A DNA stretch of 22,837 nucleotides from positions 27,383 to 50,219 of the forward strand of contig PDIP01000146.1 in NCBI GenBank assembly GCA_002811645.1. Reading direction: 5' to 3'. This DNA is from Corallochytrium limacisporum. Lineage: Eukaryota > Opisthokonta. The notes under the pieces were generated by a model. That model was not told the DNA's origin, searched no databases, and saw only the letters and a list, made by a program, of their open reading frames with translations. Of this stretch, positions 1 through 9,875 are shown piece after piece. Each line of letters starts with the position of its first letter. Positions within the stretch are counted from its first letter, which is position 1. A program made the translations under genes and the position numbers.

Positions 1-336
1 ACACCACCCTCCCCCCCCGGAGGAAGAGAGGGAAGGAGGGGGGGGGGTAGTTTTTGGTTACAGCGGTGGGCAACATCGCGGGCGTATCAGGCGGGAGCCC
101 CGGGCCGAATTTTGGCCAAGTTAAAGGAAAAGGGACAAAAAAAAAAGAACCGGTCGACTCCGATCCGCGCGGTTGCGGCCAGAGACGAGAAAAGCTTCCG
201 CAGCACAGATTTCTCCGCCTTTGCGATGAAGGAACAGAAAGTGAGCTGGCAGCGGGAGCCGGTAGGCAACCCCCCGGCCTGCGACCGATTTCACCGCAGC
301 AGGCTTCCAATAGATTTTTCGACACTTTCTGCCTGC
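1..336. other. Non-coding region downstream of the CLIP gene, with C/G homopolymer tracts
   Basis: No convincing coding sequence is visible. The region lies 3' of the leftward CLIP gene, so it holds that gene's 3' UTR and termination region, and perhaps the upstream region of a gene outside the window. It contains a run of 8 C (11-18), a purine-rich spacer and a run of 10 G (38-47), which could pair with each other, and a poly-A run near 139-148. No AATAAA-type signal was recognised on the minus strand close to the CLIP stop. Small open frames here run into the CLIP gene antisense and look like no known protein. Confidence 0.6.
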
Positions 337-3300
337 TCAGGACATGGCAAGACCGGTGGCATCAATCGTGTGGGTGAAATCTGCCAGATGGAGTCGGTCG
401 GACAGGAAGAGTACTTCCGCCTTCAGTGCAGCATTGACTGCCTGCAGATCCTGCAGTGTTGGCGCGGGCTCAACCGAGTTGCGGAGCTGTTGGCATTCGT
501 TCCGCAGGTCGCGAATGTGCTCAACAATCTGCTCCCCAACCGTGTCCTGTGGTGACCGCTCCAGAGCCGTGTAGAGGTCATCAGCCATGCAGCACAAGGA
601 CCGACCACAGGCTTCTACATTACTGGCATCCAGACCAAATGCCTGTGCAATGTCCGTGATTACAGCAACGAGACGGGAACGCTCGGCATCAAAGTTTGAT
701 GCACGAGAGGAGTGTGTCGCCTGTAGCTGAGCCACTGCGTCCTTTAACGAGTCAGCAAGCCGCTGCTTTTGCGCGGTGTGAAGATTCTGCACCTCCTCCT
801 TTTGATTCTCGAGCGCGGTTTCTAGATCCATACAGTACGTCTCGAGTGAAGACATCGCCTCCTGCATTTCGGTGATGTCATTCGTATGGTCCTCATTCAA
901 TTGCAACGCAGCCGATTCATGGACGGCCGCTGCAGACTGATCACTATCCTTGGATGCTTCTAGCGTGACTAGATCATTTCTCAATTGGTCAAGCTTTTGT
1001 CCCAATTCTTCATTCATAGCCACGGCAGTCTCTAGGCTCTCCTCCTTCCTGCGCACTTGTGACCTCAGCTCGGATGCTTCCGCCTCAACAATCTGCAGAC
1101 GCTTCAGGGTTTCAGTGGTGTCCTTCTCGACCGTTGTGGGTGGTGCTGATGTCTCCGACGCAGAGTTCTTCAGCGCATCCTTGAGCAGCTGGTTCTCCTG
1201 CTGCATGAGGTCAACACGAGTGCGTATACCTTGGAGCTCTAGATCCTTGCTCTGCAGGTCCCCGTGGGCTGACTCCAGCTCCCGAGAGAGGTTCTCTAAG
1301 GCTTCCTCATTGTCCCGCTTGGTTGCCATAAGCTCAGCCAGATCCTTGCTCGACTTGTCCTGCGCTTCCTGTATCTCCACCGTGAGATCATGCCCGCGGG
1401 TCTGCACGTCCACAAGCTGTGCTTGAAGCTCATCAGCATGGGCAGTCTTGGCATCCAGTTTCTTAGACAACTTTTGGCACAATTCTTCCTTGGCCGCAAG
1501 CTCTCCCCCTAGTTTCTTTACTTCTGCAGCCGTGGACGCCTCTGCAACTCCTGATTGGGTTTCCGCCACCTGAGCAGCAAGTGCCGCCCTGGCCTGATTG
1601 GCTTGCAACTCTGCTTGCCTCAGCGCCGCCTCCAAATTCGCAGCCTTGGTATCGCTCTCTTGGACAAGTTCCTCGAGGTCACGCATCGCCTGGTTGGCCA
1701 GTTGAGCTTCGGATCGCGCTCTCTCCAATTCTGCCCGGGAGTCTGAAGCGATAGTTGCTGAATCACCCAAGGTCCGCAAGCTTTCCTCCTTGGTTGCCAG
1801 TTCAGTCCGTAGACGGCTGATTTCCTGAGACAATTCCTTCTCTCGGGACTCATTACCAGCCTTAGTCTTCTCCATCTGCTCCATCATTCCGGACAGATGG
1901 TTGATCTTTTCTGAAATATCCTTCTCACGAGCCTCGCTGTGCGTCTTGATATCCTCCAGCTCCTGAACCTTGCTCTGAAGGCGGTCAATTTCCTCAGAGA
2001 GTTCCTTCTCTCGGAATTGGCTTTGGACTTGTGCCTCCTCTGCCTGCTTCCGCCAGTTGCTGTCCACGTCACCCTGGACCTCGAGGGCCTTAGTGTGCAT
2101 CTCCTTTAGGGACACATGCTCCTCCTGCAACTGGATCAGAGTCATCTTGGTGGTGTTGGTCTCCGCGAGGGCTTCCTGCAGCTGCTGGCCCATTGTCTGA
2201 TTCGTTGCCCGCGCTTCCCTAAGTTCCCCTTCCAACTTCGAGAGATGGCCATCCGATTCGCGAAATCGTGTGAGCTCGTGTCCCAGGGCTTCCTTCTCCT
2301 GAGTTACCTCGGTCAATCGTTCTTGGACATCCAAGATATCCTGCCGGAGCTTTTCTGTTGTCTCTGCGCTTTGCTCCCGTGTCTCCTGCCGATCATTCAG
2401 GGCATCCTCGAGGTTCCACACCTTGGTCTCCAGCTCATCCAACTTGCTGTAGGCGTCCTTGACTTCGTCCTGGGCTGTATCACGCGCTTTCTCGGCCACA
2501 GCCAAGTATTGTCTTGTCTCCACAAGATCGGCTTTCTCCCTTTCGTAGTCACCAGCAAGATTCTCCACGCGGCTCGCCAGTTCTTGCACTTGGACGCTGA
2601 ACTGGTGCCTCTCCTCCAGGGCGCTTGTCAGTGCCTGCTCCGCGTTAGCCTTGTCGGTTTGCAAACTGGCGAGCTGGAGCTGGAGTTGCTCAGCTGCGTC
2701 AGAGGAAGAAGACATCTCCACCAGTCTGGACTGCAACTCATTGAGTTGAACTTCCTTTTCGTGAGAGCTTGTTTTCTCACTTTTCAGCATTTCAACCACG
2801 TGCTCCAACTCACGTACTACTTCCTTTTCTCGTGCTTCCGTTTCGTTGAGCTTGCCTCGCGTTCTCAGCAGCAGCTCTTTCAGTTCTTCACAGGCATTCT
2901 TTGTACTCTGAATGTCCTCCTCCATCTGTGTCTTGTCCTCCTGGGCAGCAGTCTCTACACGATCCAGCTTGGCCGCCCACACCTGTTCTTGTTGCTTGAG
3001 GACACTCTGTGTGGCCTCAATCTCGCTTTCCAGTTCATTGATGCGGACCGTCAGAGCAGTTCTGGTCCTTTCGTGGTCAACTTTAGCCTGGTCTACGTCC
3101 AGTGACACCTTGCTCACTTGTTCTTCGTAAGCAGCCGAAGACTGGATGAGGGACTGGTTGCTTTCCTTCGCCAACAAAAGCTCATTGCGTGTATTGCTCA
3201 GCTCGGATTCCGCAGTGGCCAATTGCTGACGAAGGTGTCCTAGCTCCTTCTCTGAAGTACCGTACTGCTGCTGGCTGTCGCTGAGAGCCCTCTGCAGCTG

Positions 3301-5883
3301 TTCCAGGTCGTGACCACTACTGGACAGCCGAGCTTCAATCTCCTGTTGCTGCGCCCTGACCTGCTCATTCAAGCTCTGAATTTCCGAATCGTCCTTAGCG
3401 AGACGCTCGTGCAGGGCTGCGTTCTCATCTTCTAACTGAGAGACCCGGCTCTGCAGTGCAGACAACTGTTCCACATGTCCTTGAACCAGAGTTGTACTCT
3501 GGGTATGGAGACTACTCAGTTCTGAGATCTGTGCTTCCTTGGCAGCGTGATCTTGCTGAAGGCGTGTTACCTCAGTCTGCAATTCTTCGATGCGTGTTTG
3601 CGAATTAGTTGTTCCCACACCCACGGCGGCTGCCCTCGAGCTAAGCCGCTCCAAATCTTCCGCAATCTCATCGAGCAGGTCGTGGTTCATCTCAATCATG
3701 CCATGACTACTGCTCGTGGGATAAGAATGGGATTGCGCCATGCCATTTCGGAGTTCAACTTCTTGGTTCTGCATCAGAGCACTCAAGAGTTTGAGACTCT
3801 CCTGGACGACACCCTTGCTGGATTTCAGATCCGTTAAGGCTTTCAGAGACTGCTGGATTTGATTGTAGTTCTGGGCCAACATCGTCAACAGCCGCGCATT
3901 CTTTGCCTGAGCTTCCGAAAGTGCGCTTTCGCATTCGATGAGTTTGGTTTGCAGGTGTTCTTCGCTGCTTCGAAGGGAATTCTGAACACCTTCTTGTTCT
4001 GATTGCACAGTCTGCACAACAGTTTCTATCCTGCCCTTGAATTCATGATATACAGATTGAAGGCCCCTCTGTTCCTGGCGCAGGTTATCCATTTCTGTCT
4101 TGAAACTCTGAAGCTCCTCAATAGCACGGGTTCTTTCCGTCTTGGCCAGGTCCAGGTCTAGTAGCATGCGGTCCAACTGGTTCTTGGTATCTTCGGATTT
4201 GGATAGGGTCGTCTCAATGACATCAATATACGCCTGCGTAGTCTCTGGCAGCTCTGTTCCGGTGGCAACCTTTTTCGCCCATGATTCCAACGTCTTATCC
4301 AGAACAATCTTCTGGCGTTCCAATTTGGTATACTCCCTGCGAATCTGGTCGACGTCCTGCTCTTTCCCATCGACCGCAATCTTCACTCCATCCAGTTGCC
4401 TGGACAGGACCCTCGAGTACTTCATGACCCGTTCCGCGAGTTCATCCGTGGTCTCAAGGCTTGCGTAATCGTCGGGGATAGCACCCTGCACTTCCGGACT
4501 AGCTTCTTCAACACCTGCACTGGCGATTTGGACGCTCATGTCCCGCAGCTGATCCAGTCCAAAGATTAATTGCTTCCGTACTGCCCATGAGGACGAAGCA
4601 GGATCAGTGCCCTGGGCTCTGGAACGCCAAATCTGCTTCTCTGTTTCATATTCTTGGCAACGACGTTGGAGCAGCTCAATGTCGTTCTTGTACGAGGATT
4701 CCTGTTCCTCGTACTCCGCGCACAGTTTCTGCAACTCCTGCAATTTATGGATCGTTTCGTCTAAGTTGCCGAATGCTTCATTGTAAGCCACAGGCTCGGA
4801 ACCATTCGAGACCCTTCCCACAGCGGACTGGGTAGGCATTCTCACAGGTGAGGATCCAGGCATGTGATCAGACTCCATTGACATATCCATTTTCACTTTC
4901 ACTTCTTCCTGGATACTCTGCACTCGCCTTGCCATCTTCATACTAAGCTCATCGCTGCGATGTAAGTCGTACGCAACGTCCTTCACAACCCGGAGAGTAT
5001 TGTACGGTACAAAGAGTCCGTGCTTGGGCTGACAGGTAAAGTATCGAACGTGATCGATGCTTCCATCGTTCCGCCCCTGTGCAGTTGCAAGTTCGATTCC
5101 AGCCCAGACTACCCCTGGATGGAACTTTGTTTGTCCAACATACCTCAAAATTCCGCGCAAATCACGATCTGTAACCACCATATCACCGACGGTTGGATGT
5201 TCACTTCTGGTCTTACGTGCCAGAGCCTCTGGGTCCAGGGTTGCAGGAACACTCTGCGTGCTTTGTGAACTAGTCCGTCTTTCTAATGGATACGAATTAC
5301 GGCCCTGCATAGTGTCAGTTAGTTGCGCCAATGAAGAAGCTCCCTTTTGGATCACGTCCCTCAGCGCATCGATAGACCTCGCTTGTCGGACTTCCTCGAT
5401 GGATGTTCGCGGTTGTGCCATGGACCGAGTGCTCAGCATCCCACGGTAGTCTGGAGATCCACTACGACTCCGGTGAGTGATCTCCTTCTCTACCCGAAGC
5501 CGCTGACTGGACTGAGAATGTGCCTGTCGACTTCCTTCAAACCTGCCCTGACGGCTCCGCTGCGTGGTTTCTATGGGTTCCTGCCTTTCGGCTGGCGTCG
5601 GTCCCTCTTGGAGGTGCAAGGGCTGTTCTGCTAGAGGCAGTATGTGCACATTACCCAACATAGTCATTGCTCCATGGTTTGGTGCGCATGAGAAGTACTG
5701 GTTACCGCCAATCGTTCCATTGTTCTTGCCTACAGGCTGATCATACTCAACGCCGACAAATGTCCCCGGCTTGAGGTGAAAAGCACCCACATACCTCACT
5801 GTTCCGAGTTTGGAAGACGCCCGATTGGGGCCCACGTAGACTCTGTGGCCTACTTGAACTTTCTTATTCATTGTTTGTGCCAT
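337..5883 (-). CDS. CLIP-170-like microtubule plus-end protein with two CAP-Gly domains and a long coiled coil
   Basis: Predicted 1848-residue cytoskeletal protein. Two CAP-Gly domains lie at about residues 11-84 and 232-300; their signature loops read GKNNG (52-56) and GRNDG (270-274). CAP-Gly domains bind the C-terminal EEY/F tails of tubulin and EB proteins. The linker between them is rich in Ser, Arg and Gln, as in CLIP-170, where basic serine-rich flanks help microtubule binding. From about residue 380 to 1700 the chain is almost continuous heptad coiled coil, implying a long parallel dimer. A short less repetitive helical segment ends the protein; I see no CCHC zinc knuckle and no terminal EEY/ETF. 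Start: the frame can be extended to 5931, but the codon there is GTG, preceded closely by an in-frame TAG. The ATG at 5883 has A at -3 and G at +4; a second ATG lies at 5871. Dynactin p150 is less likely because it has one CAP-Gly domain. Confidence 0.88.
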   Translation of the reverse strand: MAQTMNKKVQVGHRVYVGPNRASSKLGTVRYVGAFHLKPGTFVGVEYDQPVGKNNGTIGGNQYFSCAPNHGAMTMLGNVHILPLAEQPLHLQEGPTPAERQEPIETTQRSRQGRFEGSRQAHSQSSQRLRVEKEITHRSRSGSPDYRGMLSTRSMAQPRTSIEEVRQARSIDALRDVIQKGASSLAQLTDTMQGRNSYPLERRTSSQSTQSVPATLDPEALARKTRSEHPTVGDMVVTDRDLRGILRYVGQTKFHPGVVWAGIELATAQGRNDGSIDHVRYFTCQPKHGLFVPYNTLRVVKDVAYDLHRSDELSMKMARRVQSIQEEVKVKMDMSMESDHMPGSSPVRMPTQSAVGRVSNGSEPVAYNEAFGNLDETIHKLQELQKLCAEYEEQESSYKNDIELLQRRCQEYETEKQIWRSRAQGTDPASSSWAVRKQLIFGLDQLRDMSVQIASAGVEEASPEVQGAIPDDYASLETTDELAERVMKYSRVLSRQLDGVKIAVDGKEQDVDQIRREYTKLERQKIVLDKTLESWAKKVATGTELPETTQAYIDVIETTLSKSEDTKNQLDRMLLDLDLAKTERTRAIEELQSFKTEMDNLRQEQRGLQSVYHEFKGRIETVVQTVQSEQEGVQNSLRSSEEHLQTKLIECESALSEAQAKNARLLTMLAQNYNQIQQSLKALTDLKSSKGVVQESLKLLSALMQNQEVELRNGMAQSHSYPTSSSHGMIEMNHDLLDEIAEDLERLSSRAAAVGVGTTNSQTRIEELQTEVTRLQQDHAAKEAQISELSSLHTQSTTLVQGHVEQLSALQSRVSQLEDENAALHERLAKDDSEIQSLNEQVRAQQQEIEARLSSSGHDLEQLQRALSDSQQQYGTSEKELGHLRQQLATAESELSNTRNELLLAKESNQSLIQSSAAYEEQVSKVSLDVDQAKVDHERTRTALTVRINELESEIEATQSVLKQQEQVWAAKLDRVETAAQEDKTQMEEDIQSTKNACEELKELLLRTRGKLNETEAREKEVVRELEHVVEMLKSEKTSSHEKEVQLNELQSRLVEMSSSSDAAEQLQLQLASLQTDKANAEQALTSALEERHQFSVQVQELASRVENLAGDYEREKADLVETRQYLAVAEKARDTAQDEVKDAYSKLDELETKVWNLEDALNDRQETREQSAETTEKLRQDILDVQERLTEVTQEKEALGHELTRFRESDGHLSKLEGELREARATNQTMGQQLQEALAETNTTKMTLIQLQEEHVSLKEMHTKALEVQGDVDSNWRKQAEEAQVQSQFREKELSEEIDRLQSKVQELEDIKTHSEAREKDISEKINHLSGMMEQMEKTKAGNESREKELSQEISRLRTELATKEESLRTLGDSATIASDSRAELERARSEAQLANQAMRDLEELVQESDTKAANLEAALRQAELQANQARAALAAQVAETQSGVAEASTAAEVKKLGGELAAKEELCQKLSKKLDAKTAHADELQAQLVDVQTRGHDLTVEIQEAQDKSSKDLAELMATKRDNEEALENLSRELESAHGDLQSKDLELQGIRTRVDLMQQENQLLKDALKNSASETSAPPTTVEKDTTETLKRLQIVEAEASELRSQVRRKEESLETAVAMNEELGQKLDQLRNDLVTLEASKDSDQSAAAVHESAALQLNEDHTNDITEMQEAMSSLETYCMDLETALENQKEEVQNLHTAQKQRLADSLKDAVAQLQATHSSRASNFDAERSRLVAVITDIAQAFGLDASNVEACGRSLCCMADDLYTALERSPQDTVGEQIVEHIRDLRNECQQLRNSVEPAPTLQDLQAVNAALKAEVLFLSDRLHLADFTHTIDATGLAMS
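1762..2013 (-). repeat. Three tandem 84-nt repeats (28 residues, four heptads) inside the CLIP coiled coil
   Basis: The protein repeats a 28-residue block three times, beginning REKELSEEIDRL, REKDISEKINHL and REKELSQEISRL at about residues 1291, 1319 and 1347. The first Arg codons end at plus-strand 2013, 1929 and 1845, exactly 84 nt apart. Twenty-eight residues are four heptads, so the duplications keep the coiled-coil register. The first half of each block is much better conserved than the second. Confidence 0.85.
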
Positions 5884-6645
5884 AATGAACAAGTCCCCCC
5901 TATTGACTTTGTCTATGATCTTCCGGTCCACTCCCTACGATACCATCATAGTGTTCACCAGTATCGTGTAGCGAAATTTGCACACTAGTACGTCTATCGA
6001 CCAGATGATATGGTCCGAGTACTCATTCAAATAGCCCTGATAGAGCCCAATGTCCATCGTCCTCAAAACAACATCGAAAACGTGAAAGTTCACCAACTGA
6101 AACGGTCGTCCCTGAGAGCCTAAATAAAGAGCCGAAAAAGCCAGCCCCTTTGGTCCCTACGCAGGCTTTCGCTTGGCTGCAACCTCTCCCCTATCCTATG
6201 GGTCTGGCAGGATAAAGGGCCGAAGGAGTGACACATAAGACTACACTCAAGCGAGAGGGGAGCCACCCAAGGCAAAACAAAATCGCAGCTGGAGAAAACG
6301 CCCGGAGGGTGGGGGGGGAGGGGATCGAGGAAATCCCGAAAAAATGCACTAATTAGATTCCCGTATATTGAAAAGAAGGGGTCTGTGGCAGGTGATAATG
6401 AATGGCCCTTGTAAGCCAAGAGTGGAGTGGCCTAGCGAGAAAGGCCCCAGCTGTCCCCTCGGGTCTCATGGGGATCGCGGTGACGGTGTGGGACGTGCAC
6501 GGCAGTTCGACGGAAACAAGGTGGACAACGCCGAACAAGCTATATCAAAGATCTTGGCGTGTTGATTCGGGTTGTAAGGAGTGACTTTTTCATGTACCTA
6601 TCACGATTAGAAGCACACAAGTACATCAGTTGCTTCTGAATCAGC
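5884..6645. promoter_or_regulatory. Divergent promoter region between CLIP and PreP genes
   Basis: Both flanking genes read outward, so this 762-bp gap must contain both promoters and 5' UTRs. It includes a G-tract at 6311-6323 (8 G, A, 4 G). An inverted repeat ACGATAC (5937-5943) / GTATCGT (5961-5967) lies 54 bp upstream of the CLIP start. An A/T-rich stretch near 6538-6546 is about 100 bp upstream of the PreP start. No firm TATA box or known operator was identified, and no coding frame here resembles a known protein. Confidence 0.6.
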
Positions 6646-9600
6646 ATGAATCCGTTCAGGTCTGCGAAGGCCGTGTCACGGGTCGTAGCCGGTGGACAGC
6701 GGATAATCCGCCCATACAGCAACAATGTTGCTGCTGCTACAGTCGGCAAGGCTGAAGATCCTGTCCGCATTGCGGACCATCGGGAGGCTCTGAAGTTATA
6801 TAAAGAGGGTGACAATGTGGGTGCGTACACAATTACTGGTGTCCAAGAGGTTCCGGAACTGCAACTGACTGCGATCACGGCGAAGCATAATACCACAGGC
6901 ACGGAGCATCTGCACGTGGCACGTAAGGACTCAAACAATGTATTTGCAGTGCGTTTTCGCACCACACCAACCGATAGCACCGGTGTTGCACACATCCTGG
7001 AACATGTGGCCCTGTGCGGATCCAAACAGTTCCCGATCCGTGACCCCTTCTTTAAGATGCTCAGTCGCAGTGTTAGTACGTTCATGAACGCAATGACCGC
7101 GAGTGACTGGACCATGTATCCGTTTGCAACCCAGAATGCCAAAGACTTCGACAACCTGCTCAGTGTGTACCTGGATGCCGCGTTCTTTCCACTGATCAAC
7201 GAACAGGACTTCCGGCAGGAAGGATGGCGCTTAGAGAACAAGGATCCCAAGGACATCAATAGTCCTTGGATCTTCAACGGTGTGGTTTACAATGAAATGA
7301 AGGGCGTGTACTCCGATGTCGAGAGTTTGTACAGCCAGCAGGCACGCAATGCATTATATCCCACATCAACTTATGGATGGGTCAGCGGTGGTGACCCCAA
7401 GTTCATTACGGACCTGAGCTGGGACAATCTACGTAAGTTCCATGCAGACCACTACCATCCCAGCAACTCACAGTTCTTTACGTACGGTGACTTGCCTCTG
7501 GAAAGGCATCTAGAAGCCATTGAGCAAAAGGCCCTGCGGCATTTCCAGTTCAATCCTGTTGATACTACTGTGGGACCGGAGCAACGGTGGACCGCTCCGC
7601 AGAGGAAGTCCGGTACTTGTCCTGTTGATGACATGAGCGGGGCGCCTCAGGATCAGCAGTCCAAATTCAGCGTAAGCATTCTGCTGAATCCGTTGACGGA
7701 CACGTATGGCACGCTTAAGAACCAAATCACTTCGAAATTGCTCTTGGATGGGCCGAACAGTCCTTTCTACAAGTCCCTCCTTGCAAGCAACACTCTTGGA
7801 CAGAGCTACAGTCCAAACACAGGATACGATACTTATGCCTTCGAAACAAACTTTAGTGTAGGTCTACAGGGTATGCAGAATACAAGAGTGGACGAAGTCG
7901 AGTCGGTTATCATGGACACCTTCAATGATACAGTCGATAAGGGATTCAATCGCCGAAGGATTGATGCCATCTTGCATCAAGTTGAGTTGAGCCAGAAGCA
8001 CCAAAGCAGCAGTTTTGGTATTTCACTCGCTCTTGGTGTTGCTTGTCCTTGGAACCACGGTGCAGACCCCTTCGAGCTGCTGCAGGTCAACCGGTCAATT
8101 CAGCGCTTCAAGGATGACCTGGACAAGAACCCAAGGCTTTTGAGCGACCATCTTCAAGAGAATTTTGTCGACAATCAGCACAGACTAAGTTTTGAGATGC
8201 ATCCTGACACTGAATTCAGTGCGAAGCTAAAGGCTGAAGAAGATGCCCGGCTACAGAATATCGTAGGTGCACAGGACAAGGAAACTCTGTTCAAGATTCA
8301 TCATGAAAATCTGGACCTCTTGGAGGCTCAAAAATCGAAACCAGACTTGAGCTTGTTGCCCGAGTTGTCTCTAGCAGACATTGAACGGGGTATCGTTCGC
8401 AACAAGATCACTCAACAAGAGTTCAGCGATCCGCTTGTGAAGGTCAACTTTGTCGAGGCGCCCACAAACGCCGTCGGTTACTTCCGTGCTGTCCTGGATG
8501 CGAGTCGAGTTCCCGAAGATCTCCAGGTGTATTTGCCCCTGTTTAGTGGCATGCTGACAGCCATGGGTACCAAGGAAACCGACTACGAAAAGCTGAGTTT
8601 GATTGCTGAAGAGAATACCGGTGGCCTAAGCTGTGGCACACACATCACTGGTGCCATTGATGATATGGACAGGTTCGAGCATGGCATTACCATTGGCGCA
8701 CACTGCCTTCAGGAAAAGATTCCAAAGATGCTGTCAATCTGGTCTGAGATTATTCGCGACTTCAGTATCGACGATGCCGATCGTCTACAGACTCTGTTGG
8801 GAATGATGGCCAATGATGCCACGAACAGCATCGCTGGAAGTGGCCATGCTTATGCGATGCGCAACTCTCGTGTTTCATTGGGCCCTATGTACCGTCTCGC
8901 CGAGCAGTACGAAGGCATTGAGCAGGTCTATTTCCTGCAGAAGCTTGCCTCCGAAATGGACCTGCCTATGATTCAGTCCAAGATTGGTGAAGTGAGCCGC
9001 ATCCTGCTCAATGGTCACGATATGGGTGGCCACATTCGCTGTGCTGTCAATGGCGACGAGGTCACACTCTCCAAGGCTAAGAGTGAGCTGAAGAAATTCC
9101 TATCTTCCATTGCAAAAGACGCTGGAGCCGCTGCCAGCAGTGGCGCACCGCAGCCCATGAGCTCTCTGGGCATGATCCCCAATAACTACCACGTCATGCC
9201 CTTCGATGTGAAGTATTGTGCCAAGAGTATCGTGGGTGTGCCGTACGCAAGTGAGGACTACGCTCCTTTGCAAGTCCTGGCCAAGGTCATGACCGACAAA
9301 TTCCTGCACCGTGAGATCCGCGAGACGGGTGGCGCCTATGGTGGTGGTTGTGTTATGCGTAGCGGTGTCTTCTCATTCTACTCCTATCGCGACCCGAACA
9401 CGGTACAGACTCTGCAACGCTTCGATGCTAGTATCGACTGGGCCACTGACAGCTCCAGCTACGGCTCTGCTGAAGTAGATGAAGCCAAACTGAGCGTGCT
9501 CGGCGACCTTGACAAGCCCGTATCGCCCGGCAGCCAAGGGCTCAGCTTCTTCCTCAGCGGCATCAACGATGAAATGCGCCAGAACCATCGCGACCGCATC

Positions 9601-9789
9601 TTTGCGGTTTCTGCTGAGGATTTGCGTCGGGTTGCCGGCCGGTACCTGGCATCCGCGATTGCTGAGGATAGCAGTGCCGCTGAAGGCAAGGTTGGAATGA
9701 GCATCATCGGTCCTGAGGATGCTGCTGAGGAGTTCCGTGGCCAGCGGGGATGGAATATTGTCACTGGGGGCAAGGATACCAGTGCTTGA
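6646..9789 (+). CDS. Mitochondrial presequence protease, M16C metallopeptidase (PreP/Cym1/PITRM1)
   Basis: Predicted 1047-residue zinc peptidase that degrades cleaved mitochondrial targeting peptides and other short unstructured peptides in the matrix. The inverted zinc motif HILEH is at residues 116-120: His116 and His120 bind zinc and Glu119 is the catalytic base. The third ligand is Glu217 in NEMKG, 97 residues later, the same spacing as in human PITRM1 (His108 to Glu205). Family blocks DPFFKML, FMNAMTASD, QEGWRLE and HYHPSN are present, and a C-terminal GGAYGGG has its Tyr near residue 898. The first ~26 residues are Arg-rich and almost free of acidic residues, with a plausible processing site around RPYS (22-25), so mitochondrial import is expected. 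Length is normal for the family. The start ATG has A at -3. It ends 86 bp from the convergent MCM9 gene. Identification is very secure; matrix localisation is inferred. Confidence 0.96.
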   Translation: MNPFRSAKAVSRVVAGGQRIIRPYSNNVAAATVGKAEDPVRIADHREALKLYKEGDNVGAYTITGVQEVPELQLTAITAKHNTTGTEHLHVARKDSNNVFAVRFRTTPTDSTGVAHILEHVALCGSKQFPIRDPFFKMLSRSVSTFMNAMTASDWTMYPFATQNAKDFDNLLSVYLDAAFFPLINEQDFRQEGWRLENKDPKDINSPWIFNGVVYNEMKGVYSDVESLYSQQARNALYPTSTYGWVSGGDPKFITDLSWDNLRKFHADHYHPSNSQFFTYGDLPLERHLEAIEQKALRHFQFNPVDTTVGPEQRWTAPQRKSGTCPVDDMSGAPQDQQSKFSVSILLNPLTDTYGTLKNQITSKLLLDGPNSPFYKSLLASNTLGQSYSPNTGYDTYAFETNFSVGLQGMQNTRVDEVESVIMDTFNDTVDKGFNRRRIDAILHQVELSQKHQSSSFGISLALGVACPWNHGADPFELLQVNRSIQRFKDDLDKNPRLLSDHLQENFVDNQHRLSFEMHPDTEFSAKLKAEEDARLQNIVGAQDKETLFKIHHENLDLLEAQKSKPDLSLLPELSLADIERGIVRNKITQQEFSDPLVKVNFVEAPTNAVGYFRAVLDASRVPEDLQVYLPLFSGMLTAMGTKETDYEKLSLIAEENTGGLSCGTHITGAIDDMDRFEHGITIGAHCLQEKIPKMLSIWSEIIRDFSIDDADRLQTLLGMMANDATNSIAGSGHAYAMRNSRVSLGPMYRLAEQYEGIEQVYFLQKLASEMDLPMIQSKIGEVSRILLNGHDMGGHIRCAVNGDEVTLSKAKSELKKFLSSIAKDAGAAASSGAPQPMSSLGMIPNNYHVMPFDVKYCAKSIVGVPYASEDYAPLQVLAKVMTDKFLHREIRETGGAYGGGCVMRSGVFSFYSYRDPNTVQTLQRFDASIDWATDSSSYGSAEVDEAKLSVLGDLDKPVSPGSQGLSFFLSGINDEMRQNHRDRIFAVSAEDLRRVAGRYLASAIAEDSSAAEGKVGMSIIGPEDAAEEFRGQRGWNIVTGGKDTSA

Positions 9790-9875
9790 ACATGCATCAC
9801 TAAAGAAATCGAGCGGAACACAAACCCGTTCTCTGGAAATGTTATAGACATACATCAGCATTTTAATGATACATT
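9790..9875. other. Short convergent 3' gap between PreP and MCM9
   Basis: These 86 bp separate two stop codons facing each other and must hold the 3' ends of both transcripts unless the transcripts overlap. The sequence is A/T-rich towards the MCM9 side. No AATAAA was seen on either strand. Unlike the promoter-containing gaps, it has no G or C homopolymer run. Confidence 0.5.

Noticed and set aside
2116-3105. 329-residue plus-strand open frame
   Set aside because: It lies antisense to the CLIP coiled coil. The Leu/Cys-rich translation is the expected mirror of Glu/Gln/Lys-rich heptads and matches no family.
6120-6419. 99-residue minus-strand frame in the CLIP/PreP promoter gap
   Set aside because: It includes the G-tract read as prolines and looks like no protein family.
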